In this document: piece after piece, positions 39,439 to 49,300 of the stretch | Layout: each line of letters starts with the position of its first letter | How positions within the stretch are numbered: position 1 is the stretch's first letter | From: an uncultured Acidobacteriota bacterium | GTDB taxonomy: Bacteria; Acidobacteriota; UBA6911; CAINFC01 | Assembly: GCA_903847975.1 (NCBI GenBank) | Contig: CAINFC010000138.1 | Span: 52,340 to 116,339 of the forward strand | Direction of reading: 5' to 3' | DNA length: 64,000 bases | The notes under the pieces: generated by a model | What the model was told of the DNA's origin: nothing | The model's input: only the letters and a program-made list of their open reading frames with translations | Databases searched by the model: none | Made by a program: the position numbers and the translations under genes

Positions 39439-40546
39439 CGCCGCGGAACTCGGTCATCAGGTCGATAAAGTGCTGGAAAAGGTAGTGGCTGTCATGCGGG
39501 CCGGGCGCCGATTCCGGGTGGTATTGAACCGAAAAGGCCGGGAGGTGGCGGTGCTGCAGCCCTTCCACGGTCCCGTCGTTCAGATTGAGATGCGTGATTT
39601 CGACATCCGCGGCAGGCAGGGAATCGGGATCGACGGCAAAGCCGTGGTTCTGACTGGTAATTTCCACCCGGCCCGTTTTCCGGTTTTGGACGGGGTGGTT
39701 GGCGCCGTGGTGTCCGAACTTGAGCTTGTAGGTGTTACCGCCCAGGGCCAGCCCCAGCAGCTGGTGGCCGAGGCAGATGCCGAAAAGGGGCTTCTTCCCA
39801 AGAAGCTGTCGGATGGCGGCGATGGCCGGCTCCACCGGCTGTGGGTCTCCCGGGCCGTTGGAAAGAAAGACACCGTCGACTTCCATGGCCAGGATGTCGG
39901 CGGCCGGCGTGCCGGCGGGCACTACCTGGATGCGGCAGCCGCACTGCTCCAGCATGTGCAGGATGTTGCGCTTGATGCCGAAGTCATAGGCGGCGACGGA
40001 AAAGCCCGCCGCCCGGGCCTGCGTACTTCCGCCCGGCCAGGCATAGGCCTGCGGGCAGCTCACTTTTTCCGCCAGGTTCTGCCCCTCCATACGCGGCAGG
40101 GCGAGTACTCTGGGAAGCAGCAGAGCGGGGTCGGTTTCCCGGGTGCTGATCATACATCTCTGGGATCCCAGGTTGCGCAGGTGCCGGACCAGCGCCCGGG
40201 TATCGATATCGCAGATGCCGACGATGCCGTGGTCGGCCAGATACCGGTTCAGGGAGGATTCGCTGCGCCAGTTGCTGTGAATCCGGCTCAGGTTTCGAAC
40301 CGCAAACCCTTCCAGCCATGGCTTGGCGGACTCGACATCCTCGGAGTTGACCCCGTAGTTGCCGATTTCGGGATAGGTCATTACCACGATCTGGCCGGAA
40401 TAGGAGGGGTCCGTCAGGATCTCCTGGTAGCCGGTCATAGCGGTATTGAAAACAGCCTCTCCGCCGCGCTCGCCGTCGGCGCCAAAACCTTTTCCCACAA
40501 AAAAGCGACCGTCTTCCAGAACCAGAATTGCCGGCTTTTCCTTCAT
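39431..40546 (-). CDS. carA: Carbamoyl-phosphate synthase small (glutaminase) subunit
   Basis: 371 residues. The N-terminal CPSase_sm_chain domain ([21 protein letters not shown]) is followed by a class I glutamine amidotransferase domain with the nucleophile Cys in [11 protein letters not shown] and the His-Glu pair in [11 protein letters not shown]. It hydrolyses glutamine and channels ammonia to CarB. The leader holds a GC-rich hairpin (GCGGGGCGG facing CCGCCCGC, about 40578-40604) without a T run. It lies downstream of glnN-amt-P-II on the same strand. Confidence 0.96.
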
Positions 40547-40695
40547 ACTTGCTTTAGTATTTTATTCCCAAGGCTCTGCGGGGCGGAGGTAAACCCCGCC
40601 CGCATTCTCCATTTTCCGAAAAAATTATCATGGAAGTATTCAATAGACAGGGCTTAAAAGCAAACGGAAATATGGCCCTTCCGGGAAGTTATTGT

Positions 40696-41031
40696 CTATA
40701 TGGCTTTTCCTCCCCTCTCGTCGGTGCGGATCCGGATGCATTCCTCCAGGGCGGTGATGAAGATCTTGCCGTCCCCCACTTCTCCGGTCCGGGCGGCCCG
40801 GATAATGGTATCGACGGTGATTTTAACGAATTCGTCGTTGACGGCGATTTCCAGGCGGATGCGGGGGATCAGGTTGGGAATCACCTTTTCCCCCCGGTAA
40901 TATTCCTCCCCCTGCTGCTGCCCGTGCCCGGAAACCCGGCTGACGGTGATCCGGGTAATTTCTGCATCGATCAGGGCCTCGCGAACCTGGTCGAGATTGC
41001 TCTCTCGTATGATGGCGGTAATCAGCTTCAT
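40696..41031 (-). CDS. glnK: P-II nitrogen regulatory protein
   Basis: 111 residues, the usual P-II size. It opens MKLITAIIR and keeps the T-loop with a Tyr at the uridylylation position (GEEYYRGEKV) and the C-terminal TGEVGDGKIFI motif that binds ATP and 2-oxoglutarate. It lies 73 bp downstream of amt, the common amt-glnK arrangement, so it most likely gates that channel when nitrogen is plentiful. The symbol glnK rather than glnB rests on that neighbour only. Confidence 0.93.
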   Translation of the reverse strand: MKLITAIIRESNLDQVREALIDAEITRITVSRVSGHGQQQGEEYYRGEKVIPNLIPRIRLEIAVNDEFVKITVDTIIRAARTGEVGDGKIFITALEECIRIRTDERGGKAI

Positions 41032-41104
41032 AGTCCTTGCTCCTTCTTGAAGACGGCTGCCTTCAGCCGTGGATAAAACCTCCAGGGATTGCGTTCGAAG
41101 TGGA

Positions 41105-42430
41105 TCAGATCGGGTTGATGAGTCCGTAGCCCGTTTCCCCGTGGTAGGAGGCATCCATGCCCTGAAGCTCCTCTTCCTCCGAAGAGCGCAGCCCCACGGT
41201 TTTGTTGACCAGAAAAAGAAGAACGAAGGACAGAGCCGCCGAGTAGGCGATGGCGATCGCCACCGCGGTGGCCTGCACTTCCAGCTGGTGCCAGACTCCC
41301 CACTGGCCGGCGGCGCTTTTGACCGCCTCCGCCATCCAGCTTTCGCGGATGAAGAAAACCAGCAGCAGCGAGCCGACGATGCCGCCGACGCCGTGGATGC
41401 CGAAGGCGTCCAGGCTGTCGTCATAGCCCAGCTTGCCCTTGAGCAGAATGGCCGAATAGCAGATGATCGATGCCGCGGCCCCCAGGGCCACCGCGCCGTA
41501 CGGCTTGACCACCCCGGCGGCAGGCGTAATGGCCACCAGCCCGGCCAGAACTCCGGAGGCGAAGCCGATGGCCGTGGCCTTTTTCTGGTGGAAAAGCTCG
41601 ATGAGCATCCAGCACATGGCACCGCTGGCCGCCGCCACCTGGGTGACGGTCAGCGCCTGGGCGGTAAGCAGTCCGCTGGCCAGGGAGCTGCCGGCATTGA
41701 ATCCGAACCATCCCACCCAGAGCAGCCCGGCTCCCATCAGGGTCATGACGATATTGCTGGGGTGCATCTGGGCTTTGGGATGTCCGCGGCGGGAGCCCAG
41801 GAACAGGGCGGCCACCAGCCCGCTGACTCCGGAGGCGATATGGACCACGGTTCCGCCGGCAAAATCGATGGCCCCCTTGGCTCCCATGGCAAAGAGGAAG
41901 CCGTCCGGTGCCCAGACCCAGTGGCACAGCGGGTTATAGACCAGCAGCCCCCACAGGGCGATGAACAGCACATACCCCTTGAAGCGCACCCGCTCGGCAA
42001 AAGCGCCGGCGATCAGGGCCGGGGTGATAATGGCGAATTTGCCCTGGAACATGGCGAAGACGTATTCCGGAATGCCGTTGGTGATCTTTTCGTCGATTCC
42101 GTTGAGGAAGAAATAATCGCGGCTCCAGCCGAACCAGCCTCCCAGGACGCCAGGTCCGAAGCTCATCGAATAGCCGGCCACCATCCATAAAAAAGCCATG
42201 ATGCCCATGGCGGTGAAGCTGTGCATCATGGTGCCGATCACGTTTTTGGTGCGGACCAGCCCCCCGTAAAACATGGCCAGGCCGGGCACCATCAGCAGCA
42301 CCAGGGCGGTGGAAGTCAGCATCCAGGCCGTAGCGCCGGAGTCGATGGCCTGGGCCGCGTCGGCGGCCCAGGCCCAGCTGCCGGCGGCAGCCGCCAGCCA
42401 GAAAGCGAAAAGGAGTCGTTTGGTTATCAT
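41105..42430 (-). CDS. amt: Ammonium transporter
   Basis: 441 residues from ATG 42430, which opens a cleavable signal (LLFAFWLAAAAGSWAWA) as in many Amt proteins; upstream in-frame codons give a tail without membrane character. About 11 transmembrane helices follow. The signature blocks are present: DSGATAWMLTSTALVLLMVP, GRL-like FAERVRFKGY, the pore His in PLCHWVWAPDG and the second pore His in FGIHGVGGIVG. It carries ammonium into the cell, to be fixed by the upstream glutamine synthetase. Confidence 0.95.
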   Translation of the reverse strand: MITKRLLFAFWLAAAAGSWAWAADAAQAIDSGATAWMLTSTALVLLMVPGLAMFYGGLVRTKNVIGTMMHSFTAMGIMAFLWMVAGYSMSFGPGVLGGWFGWSRDYFFLNGIDEKITNGIPEYVFAMFQGKFAIITPALIAGAFAERVRFKGYVLFIALWGLLVYNPLCHWVWAPDGFLFAMGAKGAIDFAGGTVVHIASGVSGLVAALFLGSRRGHPKAQMHPSNIVMTLMGAGLLWVGWFGFNAGSSLASGLLTAQALTVTQVAAASGAMCWMLIELFHQKKATAIGFASGVLAGLVAITPAAGVVKPYGAVALGAAASIICYSAILLKGKLGYDDSLDAFGIHGVGGIVGSLLLVFFIRESWMAEAVKSAAGQWGVWHQLEVQATAVAIAIAYSAALSFVLLFLVNKTVGLRSSEEEELQGMDASYHGETGYGLINPI

Positions 42431-42602
42431 AAGGGCCTTTCGTTGAATGGGACGCAGCTTGGGCTGCGTGACGTGGATTCCATGCGTTGTCGGGTCCAAG
42501 GGGCCGGCGGAAGGGTGCGGGAGGCCCCGTACCCGCAGTTCGAATCCCGGCGCGGGGCCGGAAGGAACGGGTCTGGTTCTGGAGTCGCCGGAGAAGCGGC
42601 GG

Positions 42603-42642
42603 TTTACGGCCGGGGCCTGACTCCGCAAGCCCCGGCCGTAAA
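42603..42642 (-). terminator. 14-bp perfect hairpin between glnN and amt
   Basis: TTTACGGCCGGGGC (42603-42616) pairs exactly with GCCCCGGCCGTAAA (42629-42642), loop 12 nt, 35 bp after the glnN stop. There is no T run beyond the stem on either strand, so it may be a partial terminator or an mRNA-stabilising stem rather than a full stop. Confidence 0.5.
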
Positions 42643-42677
42643 ATAGCGTCGGCCGGTGGGGCCGGATCGCTCAGCGC

Positions 42678-44774
42678 CTAGATCCGGAACAGAAGGTCGG
42701 CGTAGGTGGGCACCGGCCAGAGCGCCCGCGGAACCATGGTCTCCAGCGCATCGATGTCCTCGCGCAGCTCCTGCAGCACGGGGAACACCTGGTCCCGATA
42801 GGCTTCCGCCTTCTCGCAGGCGTGCTCGACGGAAAGCGCCTTGTAGGTTTCCGCCTCCAGCTTCTCCAGCTTTCCGGTGGCGGACTGCAGAAGACCCGAA
42901 ACCTTTTCCAGCAGGGGTTTCTGCACGGCGAAGGACGCGCCGATGCTTTTCAGATGGGCCGCCGCTTCCGCCAGGGTCCGGACGAATTCCAGGACCGACG
43001 GGATGTAAAGCGTATTAACCATGTCCAGGGCGGTCATGGCTTCCACGTTGATCTGCTTGGCATACTGCTCCAGGAAAATTTCGTAGCGCGATTCCAGCTC
43101 TTCCCGGTCCAGCACTCCGTGGCGCTCGAAGATCTCGGCGATATCCGCGCGATGCCAGCACTGCAGCGCTTCCACGGTGGAGGTGATGTTCGGCAGGCCG
43201 CGTCCGGCGGCTTCCTTGACCCAGTCCTGCGAGTAGTTGTCGCCGTTGAAGATGATCCGCCCGTGCTTCCGGACCACATCCTTGACAATCCGGGCGACCT
43301 CGGAGGTCGCGTCTTCGGCGCTTTCCAGCCGGGTGGCAATCTGGTCCAGGGCCTCGGCGGCGATGGTGTTGAGCACCGTGTTGGGCCAGGAGATGGAGGA
43401 GGAGGACCCGACCATCCGGAATTCGAATTTGTTTCCTGTAAAGGCGAAGGGGGAAGTGCGGTTCCGGTCGGTGTTGTCCTTGGGCAGATCGGGCATGGTG
43501 TCCACTCCGAGGGTCATGAATGTCTTGCCCTTGAGATCGACGGCCTCGTCCCTGCTGATGCGGTCCATGATGTGGGTCAGCTCGTCGCCCAGAAAGATGG
43601 AAACGATGGCCGGCGGGGCCTCGTTGGCGCCCAGCCGGTGGTCGTTACCGGAATTGGCGATGCTGGCGCGCAGCGCCACGGCGTGGGTGTCCACAGCCTG
43701 GATCAGCGCGGAGAGGAAGACCAGGAAAACCAGGTTTTCATGCGGCGTGTGCCCGGGCTCCAGCAGGTTCATGCCGTCGTCGGTGCCCAGCGACCAGTTG
43801 TTGTGCTTTCCGGAGCCGTTGACTCCCTGGAAAGGCTTTTCGTAGAGCAGGCAGACCAGGTCATGCCGCAGCGCCACCTTCTGCATGGTTTCCATGACCA
43901 GCTGGTTGTGATCGGCGGCGATGTTGGTGGTGTTGAAGATGGGGGCCATTTCAAACTGCCCGGGAGCCACCTCGTTATGCTTGGTCTTGGAGGAGATGCC
44001 CATTTTCCAGAGCTCCACGTCCAGGTCCTTCATGAACATGGACACCCGGTCCTTGATGGCCCCGAAGTAATGGTCTTCCAGCTCCTGCCCTTTCGGAGGG
44101 GGGGCGCCGAAAATGGTCCGGCCGCAGAGCAGCAGATCCAGGCGCCGGCTGAAGTAGCTTTTGTCCACCAGGAAGTACTCCTGCTCGGGGCCCACGGTGG
44201 AGGTGACTTTCGTGGAGGTGGTGTTGCCGAGGGCCTTCAGCACCCGCAGGGCCTGCTTGGACAGGGCGGTCATGGAGCGCAGCAGCGGGGTTTTCTTGTC
44301 CAGGGCGTGGCCGTTGTAGGAATAAAAAGCGGTGGGGATGCAGAGGGTCACGTTGCCGGCCGAGTCTTCTTTCAGAAATGCCGGAGAGGTGCAGTCCCAG
44401 GCCGTGTAGCCGCGGGCTTCGAAGGTGGCCCGCAGTCCGCCGCTGGGGAAAGAGGAGGCATCCGGCTCTCCCTGGATCAGCTGCTTGCCGGAAAATTCCA
44501 TGATGACCCACCCTTCTTCGGTGGGCGAAATGAAGGAATCGTGCTTTTCGGCGGTGCTGCCGGTCAGCGGCTGGAACCAGTGGGTGTAGTGCGTGGCGCC
44601 CTTTTCGATGGCCCAGTCCTTCATGGCGTTGGCCACCACGTCGGCAACTTCTATTTTCAAGGGCGTGCCCCTGGTCAGGGTCTGCATCAGGGCTTTGTAG
44701 GTGTCCTTGGGCAGAACCTCCTTCATCGTCTTGATATTGAACACATTCGAACCGAAAATCTTGGTGATATCCAT
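42678..44774 (-). CDS. glnN: Type III glutamine synthetase
   Basis: 698 residues, the length of the GSIII class and far longer than GSI/GSII. GAGGAG precedes the ATG. GSIII hallmarks include [41 protein letters not shown] and [20 protein letters not shown]. It makes glutamine from glutamate, ammonia and ATP in the cytoplasm. A canonical sigma-54 promoter lies in front of it and a sigma-54 activator gene diverges from it, so expression is expected to rise under nitrogen limitation, with amt and P-II downstream. Confidence 0.97.
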   Translation of the reverse strand: MDITKIFGSNVFNIKTMKEVLPKDTYKALMQTLTRGTPLKIEVADVVANAMKDWAIEKGATHYTHWFQPLTGSTAEKHDSFISPTEEGWVIMEFSGKQLIQGEPDASSFPSGGLRATFEARGYTAWDCTSPAFLKEDSAGNVTLCIPTAFYSYNGHALDKKTPLLRSMTALSKQALRVLKALGNTTSTKVTSTVGPEQEYFLVDKSYFSRRLDLLLCGRTIFGAPPPKGQELEDHYFGAIKDRVSMFMKDLDVELWKMGISSKTKHNEVAPGQFEMAPIFNTTNIAADHNQLVMETMQKVALRHDLVCLLYEKPFQGVNGSGKHNNWSLGTDDGMNLLEPGHTPHENLVFLVFLSALIQAVDTHAVALRASIANSGNDHRLGANEAPPAIVSIFLGDELTHIMDRISRDEAVDLKGKTFMTLGVDTMPDLPKDNTDRNRTSPFAFTGNKFEFRMVGSSSSISWPNTVLNTIAAEALDQIATRLESAEDATSEVARIVKDVVRKHGRIIFNGDNYSQDWVKEAAGRGLPNITSTVEALQCWHRADIAEIFERHGVLDREELESRYEIFLEQYAKQINVEAMTALDMVNTLYIPSVLEFVRTLAEAAAHLKSIGASFAVQKPLLEKVSGLLQSATGKLEKLEAETYKALSVEHACEKAEAYRDQVFPVLQELREDIDALETMVPRALWPVPTYADLLFRI

Positions 44775-44819
44775 CTTTGCTCCTCTTTAAGTTAAATAAA
44801 ATGGCCGACGCCGTATCTT

Positions 44820-44836
44820 TTGCAATTGGCGTGCCA
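44820..44836 (-). promoter_or_regulatory. Sigma-54 (-24/-12) promoter of glnN
   Basis: On the minus strand TGGCACGCCAATTGCAA is an exact match to TGGCACG-N4-TTGC with the GG and GC doublets at the required spacing. Transcription would start near 44810, leaving a leader of about 35 nt that contains the glnN Shine-Dalgarno. Confidence 0.9.
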
Positions 44837-44928
44837 GACATCCGGGGGCCTTATGTGGGCTTTTCCGGGGGGGGCGGGCCGGACCCGGTGAACAAAGTTT
44901 ATGCACCGGGCAATTCATGATAGAATTG

Positions 44929-44945
44929 TGCACAAAAAATGTGCA
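44929..44945. promoter_or_regulatory. NtrC-type box (GCAC-N7-GTGC)
   Basis: TGCACA-N5-TGTGCA is a dyad containing GCAC-N7-GTGC, the spacing of NtrC sites upstream of enteric glnA. It lies about 100 bp upstream of the glnN sigma-54 promoter, a normal enhancer distance, and 9 bp before the activator ATG at 44955, where binding could also repress the activator gene. Confidence 0.65.
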
Positions 44946-44954
44946 AAGGCCGCC

Positions 44955-46994
44955 ATGATCCATTTGAATAAGAAGCTCGTCGCCCTGAGCGACATCCTGG
45001 TCTCCCTGGACCACTCCACCACCCCCCAGGAAATGCTGGATTTCCTGATGGACAACTGCATACGGATTACCGATGCCACTTCCGGCAGCGTGATGCTGAT
45101 CGACCGGGAAACCCAGGTCCTGGAAATCAAGGTGGCCCGCGGGCTGGCCCGGGACGCCATCAAGACCGTCCGGCTGAAAGTGGGCGAAGGGGTTACCGGG
45201 CGCGTGGCCCGGACCGGCAAGGCGTGCCTGGTGGGCGACGTGGGAGAGATCGACTACTACGTCCGCATCCGCCGGGATCTCAAGGCGGAGCTGGCCGTGC
45301 CGCTGATCATGCAGCAGGAGGTGATCGGGGTGCTCAGCGTGGACAGCAACCGCCGCAACGCCTTTTCGGAAGAGGACCTGATGCTTCTGCAGATCAGCGC
45401 CAGCATGGTGGTGCAGATCCTCAAGAAAGAAAAGATTATCGAAGAGCTGAAAAAAAAGGTGTCCCAGCTGACTCTGCTCCTGCAGGTGGCGGAAATCCTG
45501 GAGACCGCCGACCGCCTGGAGCCCAGCTTTCAGAGGATAATGGATTTGCTGTCGGCTACCTTCCCCATCCGGCGCGGCATGCTGCTGCTGCTTAATCCCC
45601 GCAACCAGCTGACCGTAATCCAGGGCTATCGGCTGAGCGAAGAGGCCATCCAGCGGGGCATTTACGAAATCGGCGAGGGCATCCTCGGCCAGGTGGTCAA
45701 GAACGGTGAGCCGGTTTTCCTCCGCTCCATCGGAGAAAGCCAGGACTTCCTCAATAAGATGCAGATCCGGCGGGGTCGGCGGGAAGTAAACAGCTTTTTT
45801 GCCTTCCCCATGCGCTTCGACCAGAAGACCGGCGGAGTGCTGGCAGTGGAAAAGGCCTTCGAGGGCGAAGAGGATTTCCAGATGGCCCGCGAAACGCTGT
45901 TCATCGTCAGCTCGCTGGTGGCGCACAAGGTGGAGAACCATGAAAGGGCGGAGCAGGAAAAGATCCAGCTGCGGGAGGAGAACGTAAAGCTGAAGGAAAA
46001 GCTGGGGCTCAAGGACCTCTCCGCGCAGTTCATCGGCAAAAACCACCGGATCAAGGATATTCTGGCGACCGCCGCCGTGGTGGCCGATACCGACGCCACG
46101 CTGCTGATCCTGGGCGAAACCGGTACGGGAAAGGAAGTCATGGCCCGCCACCTTCATTTCTCCAGCCGCCGGGCGCAGAAGCCCTTCATCAGCATCAACT
46201 GCGCGGCCATCCCGGAAAATCTGCTGGAGTCGGAGCTGTTCGGATACCGGAAGGGGGCATTCACCCATGCCACCGCGGACAAAAAGGGGAAGTTCGTGCT
46301 GGCCGACGGGGGCACCATTTTTCTGGACGAGATCGGCGACCTGGACATGAACCTGCAGGCCAAGCTGCTGCGGGTTCTGCAGGAAAAGGTGGTGGAGCCT
46401 CTGGGCAGCGAGATCGGCATCAAGGTCAACGTGCGGATCATCGCCGCCACCAACAAGGATCTGCACGGCCTGGTGCAGGACCGGAAGTTCCGCGAGGACC
46501 TTTACTACCGGATCAATGTCATCCATTTCCGGCTGCCCGCCCTGCGGGAGCGGCGCGATGATATTCCCTTTCTGATCAGCCACTTCATCGACCGCTACAA
46601 CCAGGAATACGGCAAGAAGATCAAGTCGCTGACCCCCAGGTGCCTGCTCGCGGTTTTAAATCACGACTGGCCCGGGAACATCCGCGAGCTGGAGAACTTC
46701 GTGGAGCGCGCGGTGATTCTCTCCTCCGGCGAATGGATTGACGAATCCGTCCTGCCGGAGACCATCGTCAAGGGCCGGGCGCAGGAAGCGGCCCGGCTGG
46801 AGGACCTGCTTCGCGGGGAAATCAAGGGCTCCCTGCCGGGCTCCATTTATAAAAGCATCCTGGAGCGGGTGGAAAGGTACCTGATCGACTACGCCCTGAT
46901 CCAGTGCAATCACCGCCAGACCGAGGCCTCCGAATTCCTGGGCATGCACCGCAACACGCTGCGGGAAAAGATCCGCCAGTATAAGATGAACTGA
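44955..46994 (+). CDS. Sigma-54-dependent transcriptional activator with two GAF domains
   Basis: 679 residues from ATG 44955; the earlier ATG at 44901 would put the NtrC-type box inside the gene. It has a GAF domain (about 10-160), a coiled linker, a second GAF (about 180-320), then the AAA+ domain with Walker A GETGTGKEV, Walker B IFLDEIGD and arginine finger region, and a C-terminal Fis-type helix-turn-helix (EASEFLGMHRNTLREKI). The sigma-54 contact loop reads GAFTHA instead of GAFTGA (His codon 46266-46268). Domain order resembles NifA/FhlA-type regulators. Divergence from glnN, the sigma-54 promoter and the box point to control of the nitrogen genes. Confidence 0.9.
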   Translation: MIHLNKKLVALSDILVSLDHSTTPQEMLDFLMDNCIRITDATSGSVMLIDRETQVLEIKVARGLARDAIKTVRLKVGEGVTGRVARTGKACLVGDVGEIDYYVRIRRDLKAELAVPLIMQQEVIGVLSVDSNRRNAFSEEDLMLLQISASMVVQILKKEKIIEELKKKVSQLTLLLQVAEILETADRLEPSFQRIMDLLSATFPIRRGMLLLLNPRNQLTVIQGYRLSEEAIQRGIYEIGEGILGQVVKNGEPVFLRSIGESQDFLNKMQIRRGRREVNSFFAFPMRFDQKTGGVLAVEKAFEGEEDFQMARETLFIVSSLVAHKVENHERAEQEKIQLREENVKLKEKLGLKDLSAQFIGKNHRIKDILATAAVVADTDATLLILGETGTGKEVMARHLHFSSRRAQKPFISINCAAIPENLLESELFGYRKGAFTHATADKKGKFVLADGGTIFLDEIGDLDMNLQAKLLRVLQEKVVEPLGSEIGIKVNVRIIAATNKDLHGLVQDRKFREDLYYRINVIHFRLPALRERRDDIPFLISHFIDRYNQEYGKKIKSLTPRCLLAVLNHDWPGNIRELENFVERAVILSSGEWIDESVLPETIVKGRAQEAARLEDLLRGEIKGSLPGSIYKSILERVERYLIDYALIQCNHRQTEASEFLGMHRNTLREKIRQYKMN

Positions 46995-47010
46995 GCCCGG
47001 CGGCGGTTTT

Positions 47011-47038
47011 TGACAGGGCTGCCCCCTTACCGTAGAAT
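47011..47038 (+). promoter_or_regulatory. Promoter of purF, possibly leaderless
   Basis: TTGACA at 47011-47016 and TAGAAT at 47033-47038, spacing about 16 bp. The expected transcript start falls on or next to the ATG at 47045, and no Shine-Dalgarno is present. Confidence 0.6.
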
Positions 47039-47044
47039 TGTCGG

Positions 47045-48505
47045 ATGAAACACGACATCGACTCAGAAGACCTGGGCGGGTGGCCTTTCCCGTGCGCCTA
47101 CCGGAACTACACCGATGCCGACCGCTTCCACGACGGCTGCGGAATCTTCGGCATCTTCAATCATCCCAAAGCGGCCCGGCTCTCCTACCTTGGATTGTAC
47201 GCCCTGCAGCACCGCGGGCAGGAGTCGGCAGGGATATGCAGCAGCGACGGCCATCACCTCTTTCACGAAAAGGGAATGGGGTACGTCAGCGACGTGTTTA
47301 CCCAATCCCGCCTGGGGGCGCTGCACGGCCATCACGCCATCGGCCACGTCCGCTATTCGACTGCCGGGGAGAGCAAGCTGCAGAACGCCCAGCCGATCGT
47401 CACCGAAACCCTTTACGGTCCCATCGCCCTGGGGCACAACGGCAATATCGCCAATGCCGCCGGGCTGCGGCGCGATCTGATCCGCCGCCACGAGTCATTT
47501 TTCACCACCTCCGACAGCGAAATCATCCTGAAGCTGATCGGCCAGGCGGAGCAGACCGAGCTGGACAGCGCCCTGCGGGACGCTCTGGTCCCGCTGGCCG
47601 GGGCTTTCTCCCTTCTGTTTCTGACCCGCGACCGGCTGATCGCCGTCCGCGATCCCTTCGGCTTCCGGCCGCTGTGCATCGGGCAGCTGGACGGATCGTA
47701 CGTCTTCGCTTCGGAAACCAGCGCCTTCGACCTGATCGGAGCCCGCTACCTGTGCGACGTGGAGCCCGGGGAAGTGGTCTTCTGCGACCCGGGCGGGCTG
47801 CGGCGCACCCGCTACGCCCAAATGCCCAACCACGCCCAGTGCGTTTTCGAGCACATCTACTTTTCCCGCCCGGACAGCCTGGTCTTCGGCCGCAACGTGA
47901 ACCAGGTGCGCTACCAGCTGGGGCGCCAGATGGCCCGCGAGTTTCCCCTGGGAGCCGACGTGGTGGTGCCGGTGCCCGATTCCGGGGTTTCCGCGGCCCT
48001 GGGCTTTTCCGCCGAATCGGCGATTCCCTTCGACTTCGGCATTATCCGCAACCATTACATCGGCCGGACCTTCATTCAGCCGACCCAGGCGATCCGCGAA
48101 TTCGGCGTGCGGGTCAAGCTCAATCCCGTCCGGGAGATCCTGGAAGGGAAGGAGGTCGTGCTGATCGACGATTCCATCGTGCGCGGCACCACCAGCCGGG
48201 AAATCTGCCAGATGGTCCGCTCCGCCGGCGTGCGCAAAATCCATCTCTGCATCAGCTCGCCGCCGATCATCAGCCCCTGCTTCTACGGGATCGACACGCC
48301 GCGGACCCGGGAGCTGATCGCCGCCAATCAAAGCGTGGAGGAGATTGCTCATTTCCTGGGCGTGGACAGCCTGCACTACCTGAGCCATCCCGGGCTGCTG
48401 GCTTCCATGAGCGATCCGCAGGGCCGGTCGTTCTGCACCTCCTGCTTCACCGGGAAGTACCCGGTGGTGACCGCGGAGATGGGAATCGAGTCCCCGCCGG
48501 CCTGA
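47045..48505 (+). CDS. purF: Amidophosphoribosyltransferase
   Basis: 486 residues. A 31-residue propeptide precedes Cys32 (HDGCGIFGIF), the N-terminal nucleophile of the glutaminase domain once the propeptide is removed, as in the Bacillus-type enzyme. The glutaminase domain keeps RYSTAG and LGHNGNI; the phosphoribosyltransferase domain keeps the PRPP loop VLIDDSIVRGTTS. The C-terminal CTSCFTGKYP and earlier Cys residues fit the Fe-S cluster of this class. It commits PRPP to purine synthesis using glutamine, which the neighbouring glnN product supplies. Confidence 0.96.
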   Translation: MKHDIDSEDLGGWPFPCAYRNYTDADRFHDGCGIFGIFNHPKAARLSYLGLYALQHRGQESAGICSSDGHHLFHEKGMGYVSDVFTQSRLGALHGHHAIGHVRYSTAGESKLQNAQPIVTETLYGPIALGHNGNIANAAGLRRDLIRRHESFFTTSDSEIILKLIGQAEQTELDSALRDALVPLAGAFSLLFLTRDRLIAVRDPFGFRPLCIGQLDGSYVFASETSAFDLIGARYLCDVEPGEVVFCDPGGLRRTRYAQMPNHAQCVFEHIYFSRPDSLVFGRNVNQVRYQLGRQMAREFPLGADVVVPVPDSGVSAALGFSAESAIPFDFGIIRNHYIGRTFIQPTQAIREFGVRVKLNPVREILEGKEVVLIDDSIVRGTTSREICQMVRSAGVRKIHLCISSPPIISPCFYGIDTPRTRELIAANQSVEEIAHFLGVDSLHYLSHPGLLASMSDPQGRSFCTSCFTGKYPVVTAEMGIESPPA

Positions 48506-48572
48506 TCCATTCCCATCTTCCAAACGATTTTTTGCGAAGCTGTCAGCCAAGATGAAGGTGCAAAAGGTAGCA

Positions 48573-48801
48573 GGAACCCCAAAGGGGTTCCGTAACACAG
48601 CCCGGGGTTGCGCCGCAGGCGCTTACCCCGGATAGGCGGATTATTTTGAAAATCAGCCCTGTAAGAGCTGCGCAAACACCTGGTATGGCTGGATTTTGCG
48701 CAACCCTTTCCGGGTTGTCGCCTGCGGGTGTCCCTACCCGGGGTAGGCGCGAAGCGCGCCAACCCCTGGCTGTGTTCCGAAGCCCTTGCAGGGCTTTCCC
48801 C
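48573..48801. repeat. Long imperfect inverted repeat, mobile-repeat-like
   Basis: The left arm (48573-48631) and the reverse complement of the right arm (48737-48801) share AACACAGCC, GGGGTTG and TACCCCGG in the same order. Each arm also has its own small hairpins (ACCCCAAAGGGGT; GCCCTTGCAGGGC; GGCGCGAAGCGCGCC). Such units are found between genes in many environmental bacteria. No coding frame is present. Confidence 0.7.
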
Positions 48802-49300
48802 AACGGAAATCCACAGGTGTGGGACTTTTTGCCGGGCTATCAGAAAAGATGGAACCGCAACAAGTCCCATATCTTAATTACCGGAAAAAGCCAAGGGCCT
48901 TCCGCCCGCCTTGCTATACAGAGCGTCATAAATGATTGCGTACAGGAGAAAAATACTAAGGCCAAGGCTGTTTTCGTGCCCCGATACGACAGGAGCTTGC
49001 CAAGAAATTGGTTTCGCAAATCTGGCGGCGTGTCCCGTCTGGAGTACCTATCCCGGACGAACCTGCCATCCGTAGGGGCGTGCGGCGCGCGCCCCTATGA
49101 AAAAGCTCGCTATCCGATTCTTCCGAGGAAGGAGGAAACCGTTCGGCGGGCGGTTATTTCGCAGAATGGGTCTGGCCAGGAGAATCCTTAGGGCGCGCGC
49201 CGCACGCCCCTATAACGGGAAAGTCCTCTCGTGGATGAAAAAGAGAGGTTTTGTTGCGCAAGAACTTATTATTTTGTTTTGTTCTGCCGGGCCATCCAGC
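48802..49300. other. Intergenic region with a further inverted repeat
   Basis: After the repeat above, this stretch has no supported gene. It contains the flanked element at 49072-49213 listed next. The remaining sequence looks unconstrained. Confidence 0.4.
49072..49213. repeat. Pair of facing GC-rich palindromes (REP/MITE-like)
   Basis: The left unit GTAGGGGCGTGCGGCGCGCG (49072 on) and the right unit at 49188-49213 are reverse complements apart from one missing G, over about 25 bp, and flank about 90 bp of unrelated sequence. Each unit is itself partly palindromic. It looks like a BIME-type pair or a small non-autonomous element with terminal inverted repeats. Confidence 0.65.

Noticed and set aside
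42525..42570. GTTCGAATCCC, resembling a tRNA T-loop
   Set aside because: The flanking bases do not form a T-stem and no acceptor or anticodon arm can be drawn.
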